Source of the DNA: Aurantimonas marina
Lineage (GTDB): Bacteria > Pseudomonadota > Alphaproteobacteria > Rhizobiales > Rhizobiaceae
Reading direction: 5' to 3'
NCBI RefSeq assembly: GCF_017183135.1
Contig: NZ_JADDXW010000007.1
Location: forward strand, 62,001 to 126,000
DNA length: 64,000 nt
The translations under genes were made by a program, and so were the position numbers. Under the pieces are notes generated by a model, which saw only the letters and a list, made by a program, of their open reading frames with translations, did not search any database and was not told the origin of the DNA. Of the stretch, positions 55,961 to 64,000 are shown piece by piece. Position 1 is the first letter of the stretch. Each line of letters opens with the position of its first letter.

Positions 55961-56440
55961 ATGGAAACGCTGGCCCCCGACATCGATATCAGGCGACTGC
56001 GCCTCAGCGACGCGCGCGATCTGGCACCGTTGATCTCGGCCTACAACCAGTCGCTTTTTCGCGGTGCGCCGGGGCCTCCGGACACCTATTACGCCGAGCA
56101 GCTGCTGCAGGACCGGACAGCGGAATTGCTCGGCGCGCGGCTGGATGGCGAGCTCGTCGGCTTCGTTCTGTTCTATGACATCCCGGATGTGTGGACCGGC
56201 ATGCGCTCGGGGCTCGCCGACCACATCTATGTGGATCATCGGCATCGCCGCAAAGGCATCGCCAAGGCGATGATCGATCTGCTTGCCGACGAGGCGGACG
56301 GGCGCGGCTGGTCGAAACTGGTTCTGCATTCGCCGAGGAATCCGGGCAATGGGCGCCGGCTCTATGAAAAGATCGCCGATCCCGCGGACTGGTCGAGCTA
56401 CGTGATCCGCTTTATCGACCGGGAGCCCCCGCCGACGTGA
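55961..56440 (+). CDS. GNAT family N-acetyltransferase
   Basis: A 159-residue acetyltransferase. It starts TLAPDIDIRRLRLSDARDLAPLISAYNQSLF. The acetyl-CoA motif is DHIYVDHRHRRKGIAKAMIDLLADEADGRGW (RRKGIA loop), followed by LVLHSPRNPGNGRRLYEKIADPADW. Subfamily and substrate are unknown; the size and text resemble SSU072-like small-molecule or amine acetyltransferases only in general. It lies 222 bases upstream of sdhC on the same strand and is probably not part of that operon. Confidence 0.88.
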   Translation: METLAPDIDIRRLRLSDARDLAPLISAYNQSLFRGAPGPPDTYYAEQLLQDRTAELLGARLDGELVGFVLFYDIPDVWTGMRSGLADHIYVDHRHRRKGIAKAMIDLLADEADGRGWSKLVLHSPRNPGNGRRLYEKIADPADWSSYVIRFIDREPPPT

Positions 56441-56662
56441 TTCGAAAGCAGCAAGGAAGGTGCCGGACCTGTCTGGGCGAGTTGCGCCCTCTTGCCGCGC
56501 CTAATCGATTAAGCTGGCCTCGCCGTCCCGACTGCGATGCGAGAGACTTGCTTTCGCAGTTGCGATAAGCCTTTTAGGGTTCATCCGATCGCGCTGTGCG
56601 GCGTGAGGCCTTTGCCTATATGCTGCGTGGCGCAAGGGAAATTCGAGGACGAGAGAGCACCG

Positions 56663-57055
56663 ATGTCCGACGCCCCACCCCCGCGGCCCCTCTCGCCGCA
56701 TCTCAGCATCTACAAATTCCGCCCCACCATGGCGATGTCGATTCTGCATCGAATCACCGGCAGCGCGCTTTACGTCGGCACGCTGTTCTTCGTCTGGTGG
56801 CTGGTCGCCGCGGCCAGTGGTCCTGAGGCCTTCTCCTATGCCTCGTCGTTTTTCGGCTCCATCGTCGGCCGGTTGATCTTGTTCGGCTACAGCTGGGCAT
56901 TGCTCCACCACATGTTCGGCGGCATCCGCCACCTCATCTGGGACACGGGGCACGGGCTTGGCAAGGAAACCTCGACCCTTCTGGCCCAGGCGACGCTGGT
57001 GGCATCGCTGGCCGTCACGCTGATCCTGTGGGTCGGCATCCTGGTCTTCGGTTGA
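56663..57055 (+). CDS. sdhC: Succinate dehydrogenase, cytochrome b556 subunit
   Basis: A membrane anchor of complex II, 130 residues with three membrane helices. The motif SPHLSIYKFRPTMAMSILHRITG is the family start. HMFGGIRHLIWDTGHG contains the probable heme-ligand histidine and the quinone-site region. The ATG at 56663 follows GAGAG; the in-frame upstream extension has no homology. sdhD starts 11 bases after the stop. Confidence 0.96.
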   Translation: MSDAPPPRPLSPHLSIYKFRPTMAMSILHRITGSALYVGTLFFVWWLVAAASGPEAFSYASSFFGSIVGRLILFGYSWALLHHMFGGIRHLIWDTGHGLGKETSTLLAQATLVASLAVTLILWVGILVFG

Positions 57056-57066
57056 GGGAGCGCGCC

Positions 57067-57447
57067 ATGACCGACATGAGAACACCTTTGCGCCGCGTCC
57101 GAGGTCTCGGATCGACGCGCGGCGGCACCGATCATTTCTGGCAGCAGCGGCTGACCGCCGTCGCCAACCTGTTTCTGATCAGCTTCTTCGTGATCCTCGT
57201 CATCGCCCTTCACAACGAGAGCTATGCGGATGTGAGAGCCGCCTTCGCTAATCCGCTCGTCGGAATCGCCATGGCGCTGGTGACCGTGTCGGCGGCGGTT
57301 CACATGAAAATCGGCATGCAGGTGATCATCGAGGACTATGTCCACGGCGATGCGAAAGTGCCGCTGCTCATCCTCAACACCTTCTTCGCGGTCGCCGTCG
57401 CCGGCGCGAGCCTGTTCGCGATCGTCAAGATGAGCTTCGGAGTCTGA
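57067..57447 (+). CDS. sdhD: Succinate dehydrogenase, hydrophobic membrane anchor subunit
   Basis: The second membrane anchor, 126 residues with three membrane helices. The block [23 protein letters not shown] has the heme-side histidine and the Asp-Tyr pair near the ubiquinone site. The start is the ATG at 57067 after GGGAGCGC. sdhA begins two bases after the stop codon. Confidence 0.95.
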   Translation: MTDMRTPLRRVRGLGSTRGGTDHFWQQRLTAVANLFLISFFVILVIALHNESYADVRAAFANPLVGIAMALVTVSAAVHMKIGMQVIIEDYVHGDAKVPLLILNTFFAVAVAGASLFAIVKMSFGV

Positions 57448-57449
57448 CC

Positions 57450-59312
57450 ATGGCAACGAATGGAACCGCCGACGGCAATAGAGCCGGGCAGCCGCATCGC
57501 AGCGCCCCGGCCCAGAACGGCAAGGCCTATCCCGTTACCGACCACACCTTCGACGTCGTCGTCGTCGGGGCCGGCGGCGCCGGTCTTCGCGCGACCCTTG
57601 GCGCCGCGCAGGCCGGACTCAAGACCGCCTGCATCACCAAGGTGTTCCCGACGCGCTCGCACACCGTGGCCGCGCAGGGCGGCGTCGCCGCTTCGCTCGG
57701 CAACATGGGCAAGGACGACTGGCGCTGGCACATGTACGACACCGTCAAGGGGTCGGACTGGCTGGGCGACCAGGACGCCATCGAATATCTGGTGCGCGAG
57801 GCGCCGGCCGCGGTTTATGAGCTGGAGCATTTCGGCGTGCCCTTCTCGCGTACCGAGGATGGCAAGATCTACCAGCGGCCCTTCGGCGGTATGACCACCG
57901 ATTTCGGCCAGGGTCCGCCTGCCCAGCGCACCTGTGCCGCCGCCGACCGGACCGGGCACGCGATGCTGCATACCCTCTACGGGCAGTCGCTACGCCACTC
58001 CACCGAGTTCTTCATCGAATATTTCGCCATCGACCTGATCATGGACGAGGAGGGGGTCTGCCGGGGCGTGATCGCGCTCTGCCTCGACGACGGCACGCTG
58101 CATCGCTTCCGCGCCAAGAAGACGATCCTGGCCACCGGCGGCTACGGCCGCGCCTATTTCTCCGCGACCTCGGCCCACACCTGCACCGGCGACGGCAACG
58201 CCATGGCGCTCAGGGCGGGCCTGCCGCTGCAGGATATGGAGTTCGTGCAGTTCCACCCAACCGGCATCTACGGCGCCGGCTGCCTGATCACCGAGGGCTC
58301 GCGCGGCGAGGGCGGCTATCTCACCAATTCCGAGGGCGAGCGCTTCATGGAGCGCTACGCGCCGTCGGCCAAGGATCTGGCGTCGCGCGACGTGGTCAGC
58401 CGGGCGATGACGCTGGAAATTCGTGAGGGGCGCGGCGTCGGCAAGCAGAAGGACCACATCTTCCTGCACCTCGACCACCTCGATCCGGCGGTGCTGCACG
58501 AGCGGCTGCCCGGCATTTCGGAATCGGCAAAGATCTTCGCCGGGGTCGACGTGACCCGCGAGCCGATTCCGGTGCTGCCGACGGTCCACTACAATATGGG
58601 CGGCATACCGACGAACTATCACGGCGAGGTGCTGACCAAGAACGGCGGTAATCCCGATACTGTCGTGCCGGGGCTGATGGCGGTAGGCGAGGCGGCCTGC
58701 GTCTCCGTCCACGGGGCCAATCGGCTCGGCTCCAATTCGCTGATCGATCTCGTCGTGTTCGGCCGTGCCGCGGCGCTGCGCTGCGCCGAAACCGTCACGC
58801 CCGGCGAGGGCCACGCGCCGCTGCCGGCCGATGCCGGCGACAAGGCGATCGCCCGCCTCGACCGGTTCCGCCATGCCGCCGGCTCGACGCCGACGGCCGA
58901 ACTCCGTAACCGGATGCAGCAGACCATGCAGTCGAACTGCGCGGTGTTCCGCACCGGCGAGGTTCTGGAGGAGGGGCACCAGAAGATTCACGAGGTCTGG
59001 TCCGCCTCGGAAGATGTCAGGGTGACCGACCGGTCGCTGATCTGGAACACCGACCTCGTCGAGACGCTCGAATACGACAATCTGATCGCACAGGCGGTGG
59101 TGACGATGGATTCGGCGCGCAATCGGACGGAATCGCGCGGCGCCCATGCCCGCGAGGATTTCCCCGACCGCGACGACGCCAACTGGATGAAGCACACGCT
59201 GTCGTTCTGCGACACCGATGCCAGGACCGTGACACTCGAGGACCGGCCGGTGCATGCCTATACGCTGTCGAACGAGATCGACTATATTGAGCCGAAAACG
59301 CGGGTGTATTGA
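57450..59312 (+). CDS. sdhA: Succinate dehydrogenase flavoprotein subunit
   Basis: Oxidises succinate with covalent FAD. The protein has 620 residues. The dinucleotide fold [15 protein letters not shown] is near residue 32. The FAD-attachment histidine lies in [15 protein letters not shown], and the active-site segment [21 protein letters not shown] is intact. The C-terminal part ends [26 protein letters not shown], as usual. An N-terminal extension of about 25 residues ([15 protein letters not shown] type, polar) precedes the family start. The gene downstream begins 12 bases after its stop and is not sdhB: three other genes intervene. Confidence 0.98.
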   Translation: MATNGTADGNRAGQPHRSAPAQNGKAYPVTDHTFDVVVVGAGGAGLRATLGAAQAGLKTACITKVFPTRSHTVAAQGGVAASLGNMGKDDWRWHMYDTVKGSDWLGDQDAIEYLVREAPAAVYELEHFGVPFSRTEDGKIYQRPFGGMTTDFGQGPPAQRTCAAADRTGHAMLHTLYGQSLRHSTEFFIEYFAIDLIMDEEGVCRGVIALCLDDGTLHRFRAKKTILATGGYGRAYFSATSAHTCTGDGNAMALRAGLPLQDMEFVQFHPTGIYGAGCLITEGSRGEGGYLTNSEGERFMERYAPSAKDLASRDVVSRAMTLEIREGRGVGKQKDHIFLHLDHLDPAVLHERLPGISESAKIFAGVDVTREPIPVLPTVHYNMGGIPTNYHGEVLTKNGGNPDTVVPGLMAVGEAACVSVHGANRLGSNSLIDLVVFGRAAALRCAETVTPGEGHAPLPADAGDKAIARLDRFRHAAGSTPTAELRNRMQQTMQSNCAVFRTGEVLEEGHQKIHEVWSASEDVRVTDRSLIWNTDLVETLEYDNLIAQAVVTMDSARNRTESRGAHAREDFPDRDDANWMKHTLSFCDTDARTVTLEDRPVHAYTLSNEIDYIEPKTRVY

Positions 59313-59324
59313 TCGACAATCGGC

Positions 59325-60182
59325 ATGGCGGAATTTGGCAGGTGTAAGCTAACCGGGAAACACGGGCGATTGGTAAAGTCCCATATCATCCCCCGAGCCT
59401 TCACCGACCTTGTCTTGGACCATATTACCAGAGTCGAATATGGCTGTGGGTCCGATAGGCCGGTCGTCAGGAGAAGTAGCTGGTTCGACAACAAGCTGGT
59501 TACCAAAGAAGGTGAGGACATCCTTGCTCGGATCGATTCGGACGCGGTCAACGAAATAGATCGGCTCGGCTTGGCATGGCGTAGCTTTCCATTGACGGAA
59601 AATGCGGGGCGTTATTCGCTACCGGGCGCAGAGTTTGAGATTCTAACGCTTTATGATGTTAATTCGGAAAAGCTTAGACTATTCTGCCATAGTCTCCTGT
59701 GGCGGGCTAGTTTTAGTAGACGGTCGGAGTTTAGGGAAATTCGTATCGACCCAGTCGCAAAAAGAAAGCTGACGAACATTATTGTGGGAAGAGTTGAAGC
59801 GTCGCTTTCGGACTTCCCATGCTCGTTGATGCTGATAACGTCAATCGGGCAGCGGCATGTGCATAGTCCGTGTCGCGTGAAAATTCCTGTCTTTGGTTAT
59901 AACAATGAAACATACGCGGACTTAAAGGTATTTCGTTTCTTTGTAGATGGATTGATAATCTATACGGGCAGGAAATTGTCTGATAAAAATCTGCTGAAAT
60001 TTTGGGGCAATCGCGTAATCGGTGCATCCAACCAGCTTATGGTGCTGGGTAGAAAATTCGAAGGCTCTCGGCAGGAGGCAATGCTTAATTTCTTTCAGGA
60101 TGAAATGTCTGAAAAATTTCCGGAGAACGCGGCGCGCATCTATCAATACCTCAACAACGAGAAGCTCCGAAACGCGCCCTAA
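59325..60182 (+). CDS. Uncharacterised SHIIP-motif (HNH-like) protein inserted in the sdh operon
   Basis: A 285-residue protein whose DNA is visibly AT-richer than everything around it, with AT-ending codons (AAT, TTT, ATA, TTA), so it was probably acquired recently. The N-terminus CKLTGKHGRLVKSHIIPRAF resembles the treble-clef start of HNH-type nucleases (usually CxxC then SHIIP), but only one cysteine of the pair is kept. Later text includes RRSSWFDNKLVTKEGEDILARID and RLFCHSLLWRASFS. No further catalytic motif is evident, and the activity is unknown. No Shine-Dalgarno lies before the ATG at 59325, only 12 bases after sdhA, so it would depend on sdh transcription. Confidence 0.8.
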   Translation: MAEFGRCKLTGKHGRLVKSHIIPRAFTDLVLDHITRVEYGCGSDRPVVRRSSWFDNKLVTKEGEDILARIDSDAVNEIDRLGLAWRSFPLTENAGRYSLPGAEFEILTLYDVNSEKLRLFCHSLLWRASFSRRSEFREIRIDPVAKRKLTNIIVGRVEASLSDFPCSLMLITSIGQRHVHSPCRVKIPVFGYNNETYADLKVFRFFVDGLIIYTGRKLSDKNLLKFWGNRVIGASNQLMVLGRKFEGSRQEAMLNFFQDEMSEKFPENAARIYQYLNNEKLRNAP

Positions 60183-60311
60183 TTTTCGGGTCTAACCGTT
60201 ACAGAAGGGGGAACCGGTCTGCCACAACCCGTCCATTGCCCTAGATATTTCTCGGGCACCGGTGACCGGTCCGCTTGAGCGGCCGACATTCAGTCATTTC
60301 GGAGGAACTGC

Positions 60312-60965
60312 ATGAACCGATCAACAGGCGCCGGGCTCGCGGTAGTTGCCGCGCTCGCTCTGATGAATGCGCCAGCCCTTGCGCAATCGACGACCGAGGT
60401 GCCGAAGACCCGAAGTGAAGGGATTGCCGAGGCCGAAGCGGGTGGACCTGCGCAAGGAGTCCCGACGCCGACCAACCCAGCCGCGACGGAAACGCCCGAG
60501 AAACCGGCCGCTTCGGGCGGCGAGGCGAGCGATGCGACGGCCTCCGGTTCGCCGGCGGGCTCGGCGACGTCAGCGGCCGGGTCAGGTACGGTGGAGAGCG
60601 AGGGCAGCGCCATGCCGTCGAACGAGGTCGGCGAGAAATTCGAGCTGCCCCGCGTCAGCGGCGACAATCAGATCGAGATGATCGCGGGGCTCTGCGGCGT
60701 GCAGATGAAGCAGATGACGCCGGCCGCGTGCACCTGTCTTGCGACTGAAGCGATGAGCGAATTGTCAGACCCGCAGCGCGATTATCTGATTGCCAGTGTG
60801 GTGGCGCCGCCGGTCGCCGACCGCATGCTCAAGGACCGCCGCGTTAGCGAATCCGATCAGAAAACGATTTTCGCCTTCCTCAACACGACGTCGGACGCCT
60901 GCGCGACCGGAACGTTCGTTCCGGCACAGAACGGCAAGTCAGAGGCGCCGGCGCCCGCCAAATAG
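60312..60965 (+). CDS. Uncharacterised exported protein with Cys-containing C-terminal domain
   Basis: A 217-residue protein. Signal peptide residues 1-25 (LAVVAALALMNAPALAQS). A low-complexity Pro/Ala/Glu/Ser linker follows (about 26-115). A conserved-looking C-terminal domain (about 118-200) carries four cysteines: GLCGVQMKQMTPAACTCLATEAMSEL and TTSDACATGTF. I do not recognise the domain; four cysteines in an exported protein suggest disulfides. GGAGG precedes the ATG. It is located between the SHIIP gene and the App1-type gene, within the split sdh cluster. Confidence 0.75.
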   Translation: MNRSTGAGLAVVAALALMNAPALAQSTTEVPKTRSEGIAEAEAGGPAQGVPTPTNPAATETPEKPAASGGEASDATASGSPAGSATSAAGSGTVESEGSAMPSNEVGEKFELPRVSGDNQIEMIAGLCGVQMKQMTPAACTCLATEAMSELSDPQRDYLIASVVAPPVADRMLKDRRVSESDQKTIFAFLNTTSDACATGTFVPAQNGKSEAPAPAK

Positions 60966-60989
60966 TCCTCGCGACGGAAGGGGCCGGTT

Positions 60990-62204
60990 GTGAAGCGACC
61001 GGCCTTTCGTCCGCCAGCAAGATTTTTTCTCGCCGAGCCATCGCGCAGCCCTATCGTCTGCGCGATGGCTCACGACAAAATTCACGCGCTCGCGCACCGC
61101 GCCGAAAATCTATGGGACAGAGCTCGCTTCCGGGCGAAGCGGGCGACCGGCCTTCTGGGCACGCCGATTCTTCTGGCCTATCGCGGGTTTCAAACGCCGC
61201 ATGGGCTGTGGCTGCGCGGCCGGGTCATCGAGGATCAGGGCGTGATCTCGGCCGAACACTCCGAGTCGATCGTCGGCAATATGTGGCTCAGTCTCAAACG
61301 CTATGAGACCGACGAGGTCAGGGACGCGCGAATTGCCTATTCGACGGGCAGCATCACCGGCGAGGTGACGACCGACGAAGAGGGATATTTCGATCTGACC
61401 ATCGAACACCCCGCGCTGAGCGAGGCGGCCCCTTGGCTTCCCGTCGAACTGATCCTCACCGAAGTGCCGCATTACAACGTGCGGCCGCTGGGAGCGAAAG
61501 CGGAAATCCGCATCGTTTCGCCAAAAGCCCGGTTCGGCGTCATCTCCGATATCGACGACACCATCGTGAAGACCGGTGCCACCAATTTCCTCAAGCACTG
61601 GCGGACGGTGGCGGCGAATTCGGCCGAGAGCCGGACCGCTTTTCCCGGCGTCACGCACCTTTACCGCGGGCTCGCAGAGGGCGAGGCGGGCCCGCAAACC
61701 AATCCGATCTTCTATGTCTCGTCCAGCCCCTGGAACCTGTTCGATCTGTTCGAGCGCTTCATGGTGCTGCACGATATTCCGCTCGGTCCGATGCTTCTGA
61801 AGGATTTCGGCCTCGACGCCACCAAATGGCTGACGGGCGGCCATGACGACCACAAGCTGACGATGATCGAGCGGGTGATGGCAGCCCATCCGCAACTGCC
61901 ATTCGTGCTGGTCGGCGATTCCGGTCAGCGCGACGCCGTGATCTACGCCGAAGCGGCGCGCCGCTATCCGGACCGCGTCCTGGCTGTCCACATCCGCGAC
62001 GTGACGGCGGGGCACCTCGCGCAGGAGGCCGACGAGGGTGTTGCCAGCCTGAAGCGCGCCGGCGTAGCCGTCACCGTGGCGCCGACGCTAGAGGAAGCGG
62101 CGGTCCACGCCGCCGAATCGGGGCTGGCGCGACCCTCCGTTCTCGAAGAGGTTCGCGGGGCCATTGAACAGAGGCGCCGGGAGGAGGGCCGTGTAGACGG
62201 CTAG
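60990..62204 (+). CDS. App1-type phosphatase domain protein (DUF2183)
   Basis: A 404-residue protein of the Lipin/App1 phosphatidate-phosphatase-like family. The HAD-type catalytic motif DIDDTIVKTGATNF is central, with SSPWNLFDLF (motif II-like) and VLVGDSGQRDAVIYAEAARRYPDRV (motif III/IV-like) following. This gives the full set of residues for an Mg-dependent phosphatase. Fungal App1 dephosphorylates phosphatidic acid; bacterial substrates are unknown. The GTG at 60990 has a strong GGAAGG upstream; an ATG at 61065 matches the usual family start and is the alternative. It lies upstream of sdhB in the same direction. Confidence 0.9.
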   Translation: MKRPAFRPPARFFLAEPSRSPIVCAMAHDKIHALAHRAENLWDRARFRAKRATGLLGTPILLAYRGFQTPHGLWLRGRVIEDQGVISAEHSESIVGNMWLSLKRYETDEVRDARIAYSTGSITGEVTTDEEGYFDLTIEHPALSEAAPWLPVELILTEVPHYNVRPLGAKAEIRIVSPKARFGVISDIDDTIVKTGATNFLKHWRTVAANSAESRTAFPGVTHLYRGLAEGEAGPQTNPIFYVSSSPWNLFDLFERFMVLHDIPLGPMLLKDFGLDATKWLTGGHDDHKLTMIERVMAAHPQLPFVLVGDSGQRDAVIYAEAARRYPDRVLAVHIRDVTAGHLAQEADEGVASLKRAGVAVTVAPTLEEAAVHAAESGLARPSVLEEVRGAIEQRRREEGRVDG

Positions 62205-62389
62205 GCCGCCGGCCCTGGATAGAGGCCGCACGGCGACATGGAAGGGGGCGTCGCCTGCCGGCGGGGCCGGTTCGCATCGGCACCGCGCCTATTCGGACGA
62301 TCGGGCCACTCCTGCGCCGTTTCGTCTCTGGTGTTTTGCAGCGCACGCTTTATGTTGCGGCCAATCCAACCGGCACCGGATAAAGCGTC

Positions 62390-63169
62390 ATGGTCGAACT
62401 CGCCCTTCCGAAGAATTCCACGATCAACCACGGCAAGGTGTGGGACAAGCCGGCGGGGGCGACGAACGTCCGCGAATTCAAAATCTACCGCTGGTCGCCG
62501 GATGATGGGGAGAATCCTCGCACGGACACCTTCTACGTCGATACCGACGACTGCGGGCCGATGGTCCTCGACGCGCTGCTGTGGATCAAGAACCGGGTCG
62601 ATTCCACGCTGACTCTGCGCCGCTCGTGCCGCGAGGGCATCTGCGGTTCCTGCGCCATGAACATCGACGGTTCCAACACGCTCGCCTGCACCAAGGGCAT
62701 GGACGAGATTGCCGGGCCGGTGAAGGTCTATCCGCTGCCGCATATGCCGGTGGTCAAGGATCTGATCCCGGATCTGACAGTGCCCTACGCCCAGCTTCGC
62801 TCGATCGAGCCCTGGCTGAAGACCGAGACGCCGGAGCCGGAGAAGGAGTGGCGCCAGAGCCACGCGGATCGCGAGAAGCTCGACGGCCTCTACGAGTGCA
62901 TTCTGTGCTTCTGCTGCCAGACCTCGTGCCCATCCTATTGGTGGAACGGCGAACGCTATCTCGGCCCGGCGGTGCTGCTTCAGGCCTATCGCTGGCTGAT
63001 CGATTCCCGCGACGAGGCGACGGGCGAACGGCTCGACGATCTGGAGGATCCGTTCAAGCTGTATCGCTGTCACACGATCATGAACTGCACCCAATCCTGT
63101 CCGAAGGGGCTGAATCCCGCCAAGGCGATCGCCGAAATCAAGAAGATGATGGTCGAGCGCCGCGTCTGA
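62390..63169 (+). CDS. sdhB: Succinate dehydrogenase iron-sulfur subunit
   Basis: Carries the [2Fe-2S], [4Fe-4S] and [3Fe-4S] clusters that pass electrons from SdhA to quinone. The protein has 259 residues. Cluster cysteines lie in [38 protein letters not shown] and [14 protein letters not shown]. The start is the ATG at 62390. It is separated from sdhA by three genes and a 185-base gap, so it may have its own promoter. Confidence 0.98.
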   Translation: MVELALPKNSTINHGKVWDKPAGATNVREFKIYRWSPDDGENPRTDTFYVDTDDCGPMVLDALLWIKNRVDSTLTLRRSCREGICGSCAMNIDGSNTLACTKGMDEIAGPVKVYPLPHMPVVKDLIPDLTVPYAQLRSIEPWLKTETPEPEKEWRQSHADREKLDGLYECILCFCCQTSCPSYWWNGERYLGPAVLLQAYRWLIDSRDEATGERLDDLEDPFKLYRCHTIMNCTQSCPKGLNPAKAIAEIKKMMVERRV

Positions 63170-63313
63170 TCGCGGGTGCTTGTCGATTTCTCGCTGCGAG
63201 GGAACGCCGCGTGTGCGGCGACTCTGTCACACTGACGGTCAAAACGGCCGCGATGGGTCGTAAACGCGACGCCGGTCCAATTTCCGGACATTTTCTCCCG
63301 TCACGGATGCGGG

Positions 63314-64000
63314 ATGACGAGCATCCGATCTTTCCGCCGACTCGCGAGCGTATCCACCATCCTGTTCCCCTTCGTTCTCGCCGCCTGCGTCGGAACGCCG
63401 GAGATTGAGGATGTGATCAAGCCGATGAGCTACGGCCCGAGCCAGGAGTGTTTAGCGCGGGCGATGTATTTCGAATCCAACCGCTCCAGTCCCGACGGGA
63501 TGCTGGCGGTCGGCACCGTGGTGATGAACCGGGTGGAATCGGACCGCTATCCCGGTGATGTCTGCGAGGTCGTCGGGCAGCCGCGCCAGTTCGCCCCCGG
63601 TGTGATGACCCGCCAGATGGGGGCCGGCAAGGAACTCGCCATGCAGACGGCCGCCGAGGTACTCTCCGGCAAGCGGCATGGCGGCGTCGAGAACGCCAAG
63701 TTCTTTCATACGGCGGGACTGAAATTTCCCTATAACAACATGAACTACAAGGCGATTGCCGGCGGCAACGCGTTCTATGAAAAGGTGTCGCGCCGGCGTC
63801 GTCCAGACGTCAGGATTGCCTCTCAGGCGGAAATTCGCGGGACGGGAGCCTCCGGCGCCATCAACCGGATTCGGCGGAAGCCGACGGAGAAGACCGACGC
63901 CGAGACGCAAGTGGCCGCGGTCGCGAAGACAGAGGCGCGGACGCCGGATGACAGTCAGTTTCTGGCACTGTGGCAGGGCCTGGCCGCCGGGCAGCCCGTC
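63314..64000 (+). CDS. SleB-type cell-wall hydrolase lipoprotein (partial, runs off window end)
   Basis: At least 229 residues, unfinished at the window edge. The ATG at 63314 opens a lipoprotein signal peptide with lipobox LAAC (SVSTILFPFVLAACVG). Then comes the hydrolase-2 domain: SQECLARAMYFESNRSSPDGMLAVGTVVMNRV (ECLA...E signature with the catalytic glutamate), ICE-less RQFAPGVMTRQ, and AKFFHTAGLKFPY. SleB/CwlJ-type enzymes cleave the glycan strand. A Lys/Arg/Glu-rich linker then leads to further sequence. It starts 144 bases after sdhB. Confidence 0.9.
   Translation, partial: MTSIRSFRRLASVSTILFPFVLAACVGTPEIEDVIKPMSYGPSQECLARAMYFESNRSSPDGMLAVGTVVMNRVESDRYPGDVCEVVGQPRQFAPGVMTRQMGAGKELAMQTAAEVLSGKRHGGVENAKFFHTAGLKFPYNNMNYKAIAGGNAFYEKVSRRRRPDVRIASQAEIRGTGASGAINRIRRKPTEKTDAETQVAAVAKTEARTPDDSQFLALWQGLAAGQPV

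Noticed and set aside
57990-59255. A 421-codon minus-strand frame within sdhA
   Set aside because: Antisense shadow of a certain gene. It has no Shine-Dalgarno and no recognisable domain.
63205-63220. CGCCGC-GTGT-GCGGCG hairpin after sdhB as a terminator
   Set aside because: The stem is only six pairs and no T run follows. It is too weak to call.

Overview
This window is ordinary chromosome from a GC-rich alphaproteobacterium, most likely order Hyphomicrobiales (Rhizobiales). The evidence is the gene content and order: dapF-mtaB-ftsY-ispZ, ffh-rpsP-rimM-trmD-rplS, sdhCDAB, acnA beside ccmABCDG, and the alphaproteobacterial small families DUF2794, DUF1223 and IalB. I see no tRNA, rRNA, CRISPR array, insertion sequence or prophage. 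Almost all of the window is coding, with mostly short gaps.

Layout. 1-11.3 kb: typA (cut by the window edge), a class III cyclase/TolB/TPR protein, an M3 oligopeptidase, a MarR regulator, a Bcr/CflA exporter, a site-2-type protease with CBS domains, a membrane alpha/beta-hydrolase translationally coupled to an ICMT-like methyltransferase, and a luciferase-like oxidoreductase. 11.3-20.3 kb: argG, LysE and EamA transporters, a GST, an orphan BrnA-like antitoxin, rlmN, IalB, a DUF1232 protein, the RNA ligase/phosphodiesterase thpR, a GNAT, and tesA. 20.3-28 kb: the YbbA/YbbP ABC pair divergent from tesA, a Bax-inhibitor-1 protein, a Pat-type acetyltransferase, a YihY protein, DUF2794 and DUF1223. 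28-35 kb: aconitase acnA, divergent from the cytochrome c maturation operon ccmABCD-ccmG, followed by a NUDIX gene. 35-43 kb (minus strand): dapF-mtaB-ftsY-ispZ-DUF533, then envelope proteins and an EEP-family hydrolase. 43.5-50 kb: ffh-rpsP-(diguanylate cyclase)-rimM-(monooxygenase)-trmD-rplS. 50-56.5 kb: a DUF2061 protein, an XRE regulator, a CPA1 antiporter, leuC, a membrane GGDEF protein and a GNAT. 56.6-64 kb: sdhCDA, three unrelated genes, sdhB, then a SleB-type cell-wall hydrolase lipoprotein that runs off the end.

How it works together. The core is housekeeping: co-translational targeting (Ffh and its receptor FtsY are both here), ribosome and tRNA modification (RpsP, RimM, TrmD, RplS, RlmN, MtaB), the TCA cycle and respiration (AcnA, SdhABCD, Ccm), and amino-acid synthesis (ArgG, LeuC, DapF).

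The most notable signals are these. (1) ftsY is split by a frame change at an A9 run that forms an A_AAA_AAA slippery heptamer. Its linker carries three DFS(W/F)L repeats. (2) The sdh operon is interrupted between sdhA and sdhB by three genes; the first is AT-richer, unlike its neighbours, and carries an SHIIP nuclease-like motif. (3) A diguanylate cyclase with a duplicated, unusual sensor module sits inside the rpsP-rimM-trmD-rplS cluster. (4) A two-gene membrane hydrolase/methyltransferase unit has unknown function. I found no clear new defence island or biosynthetic cluster.
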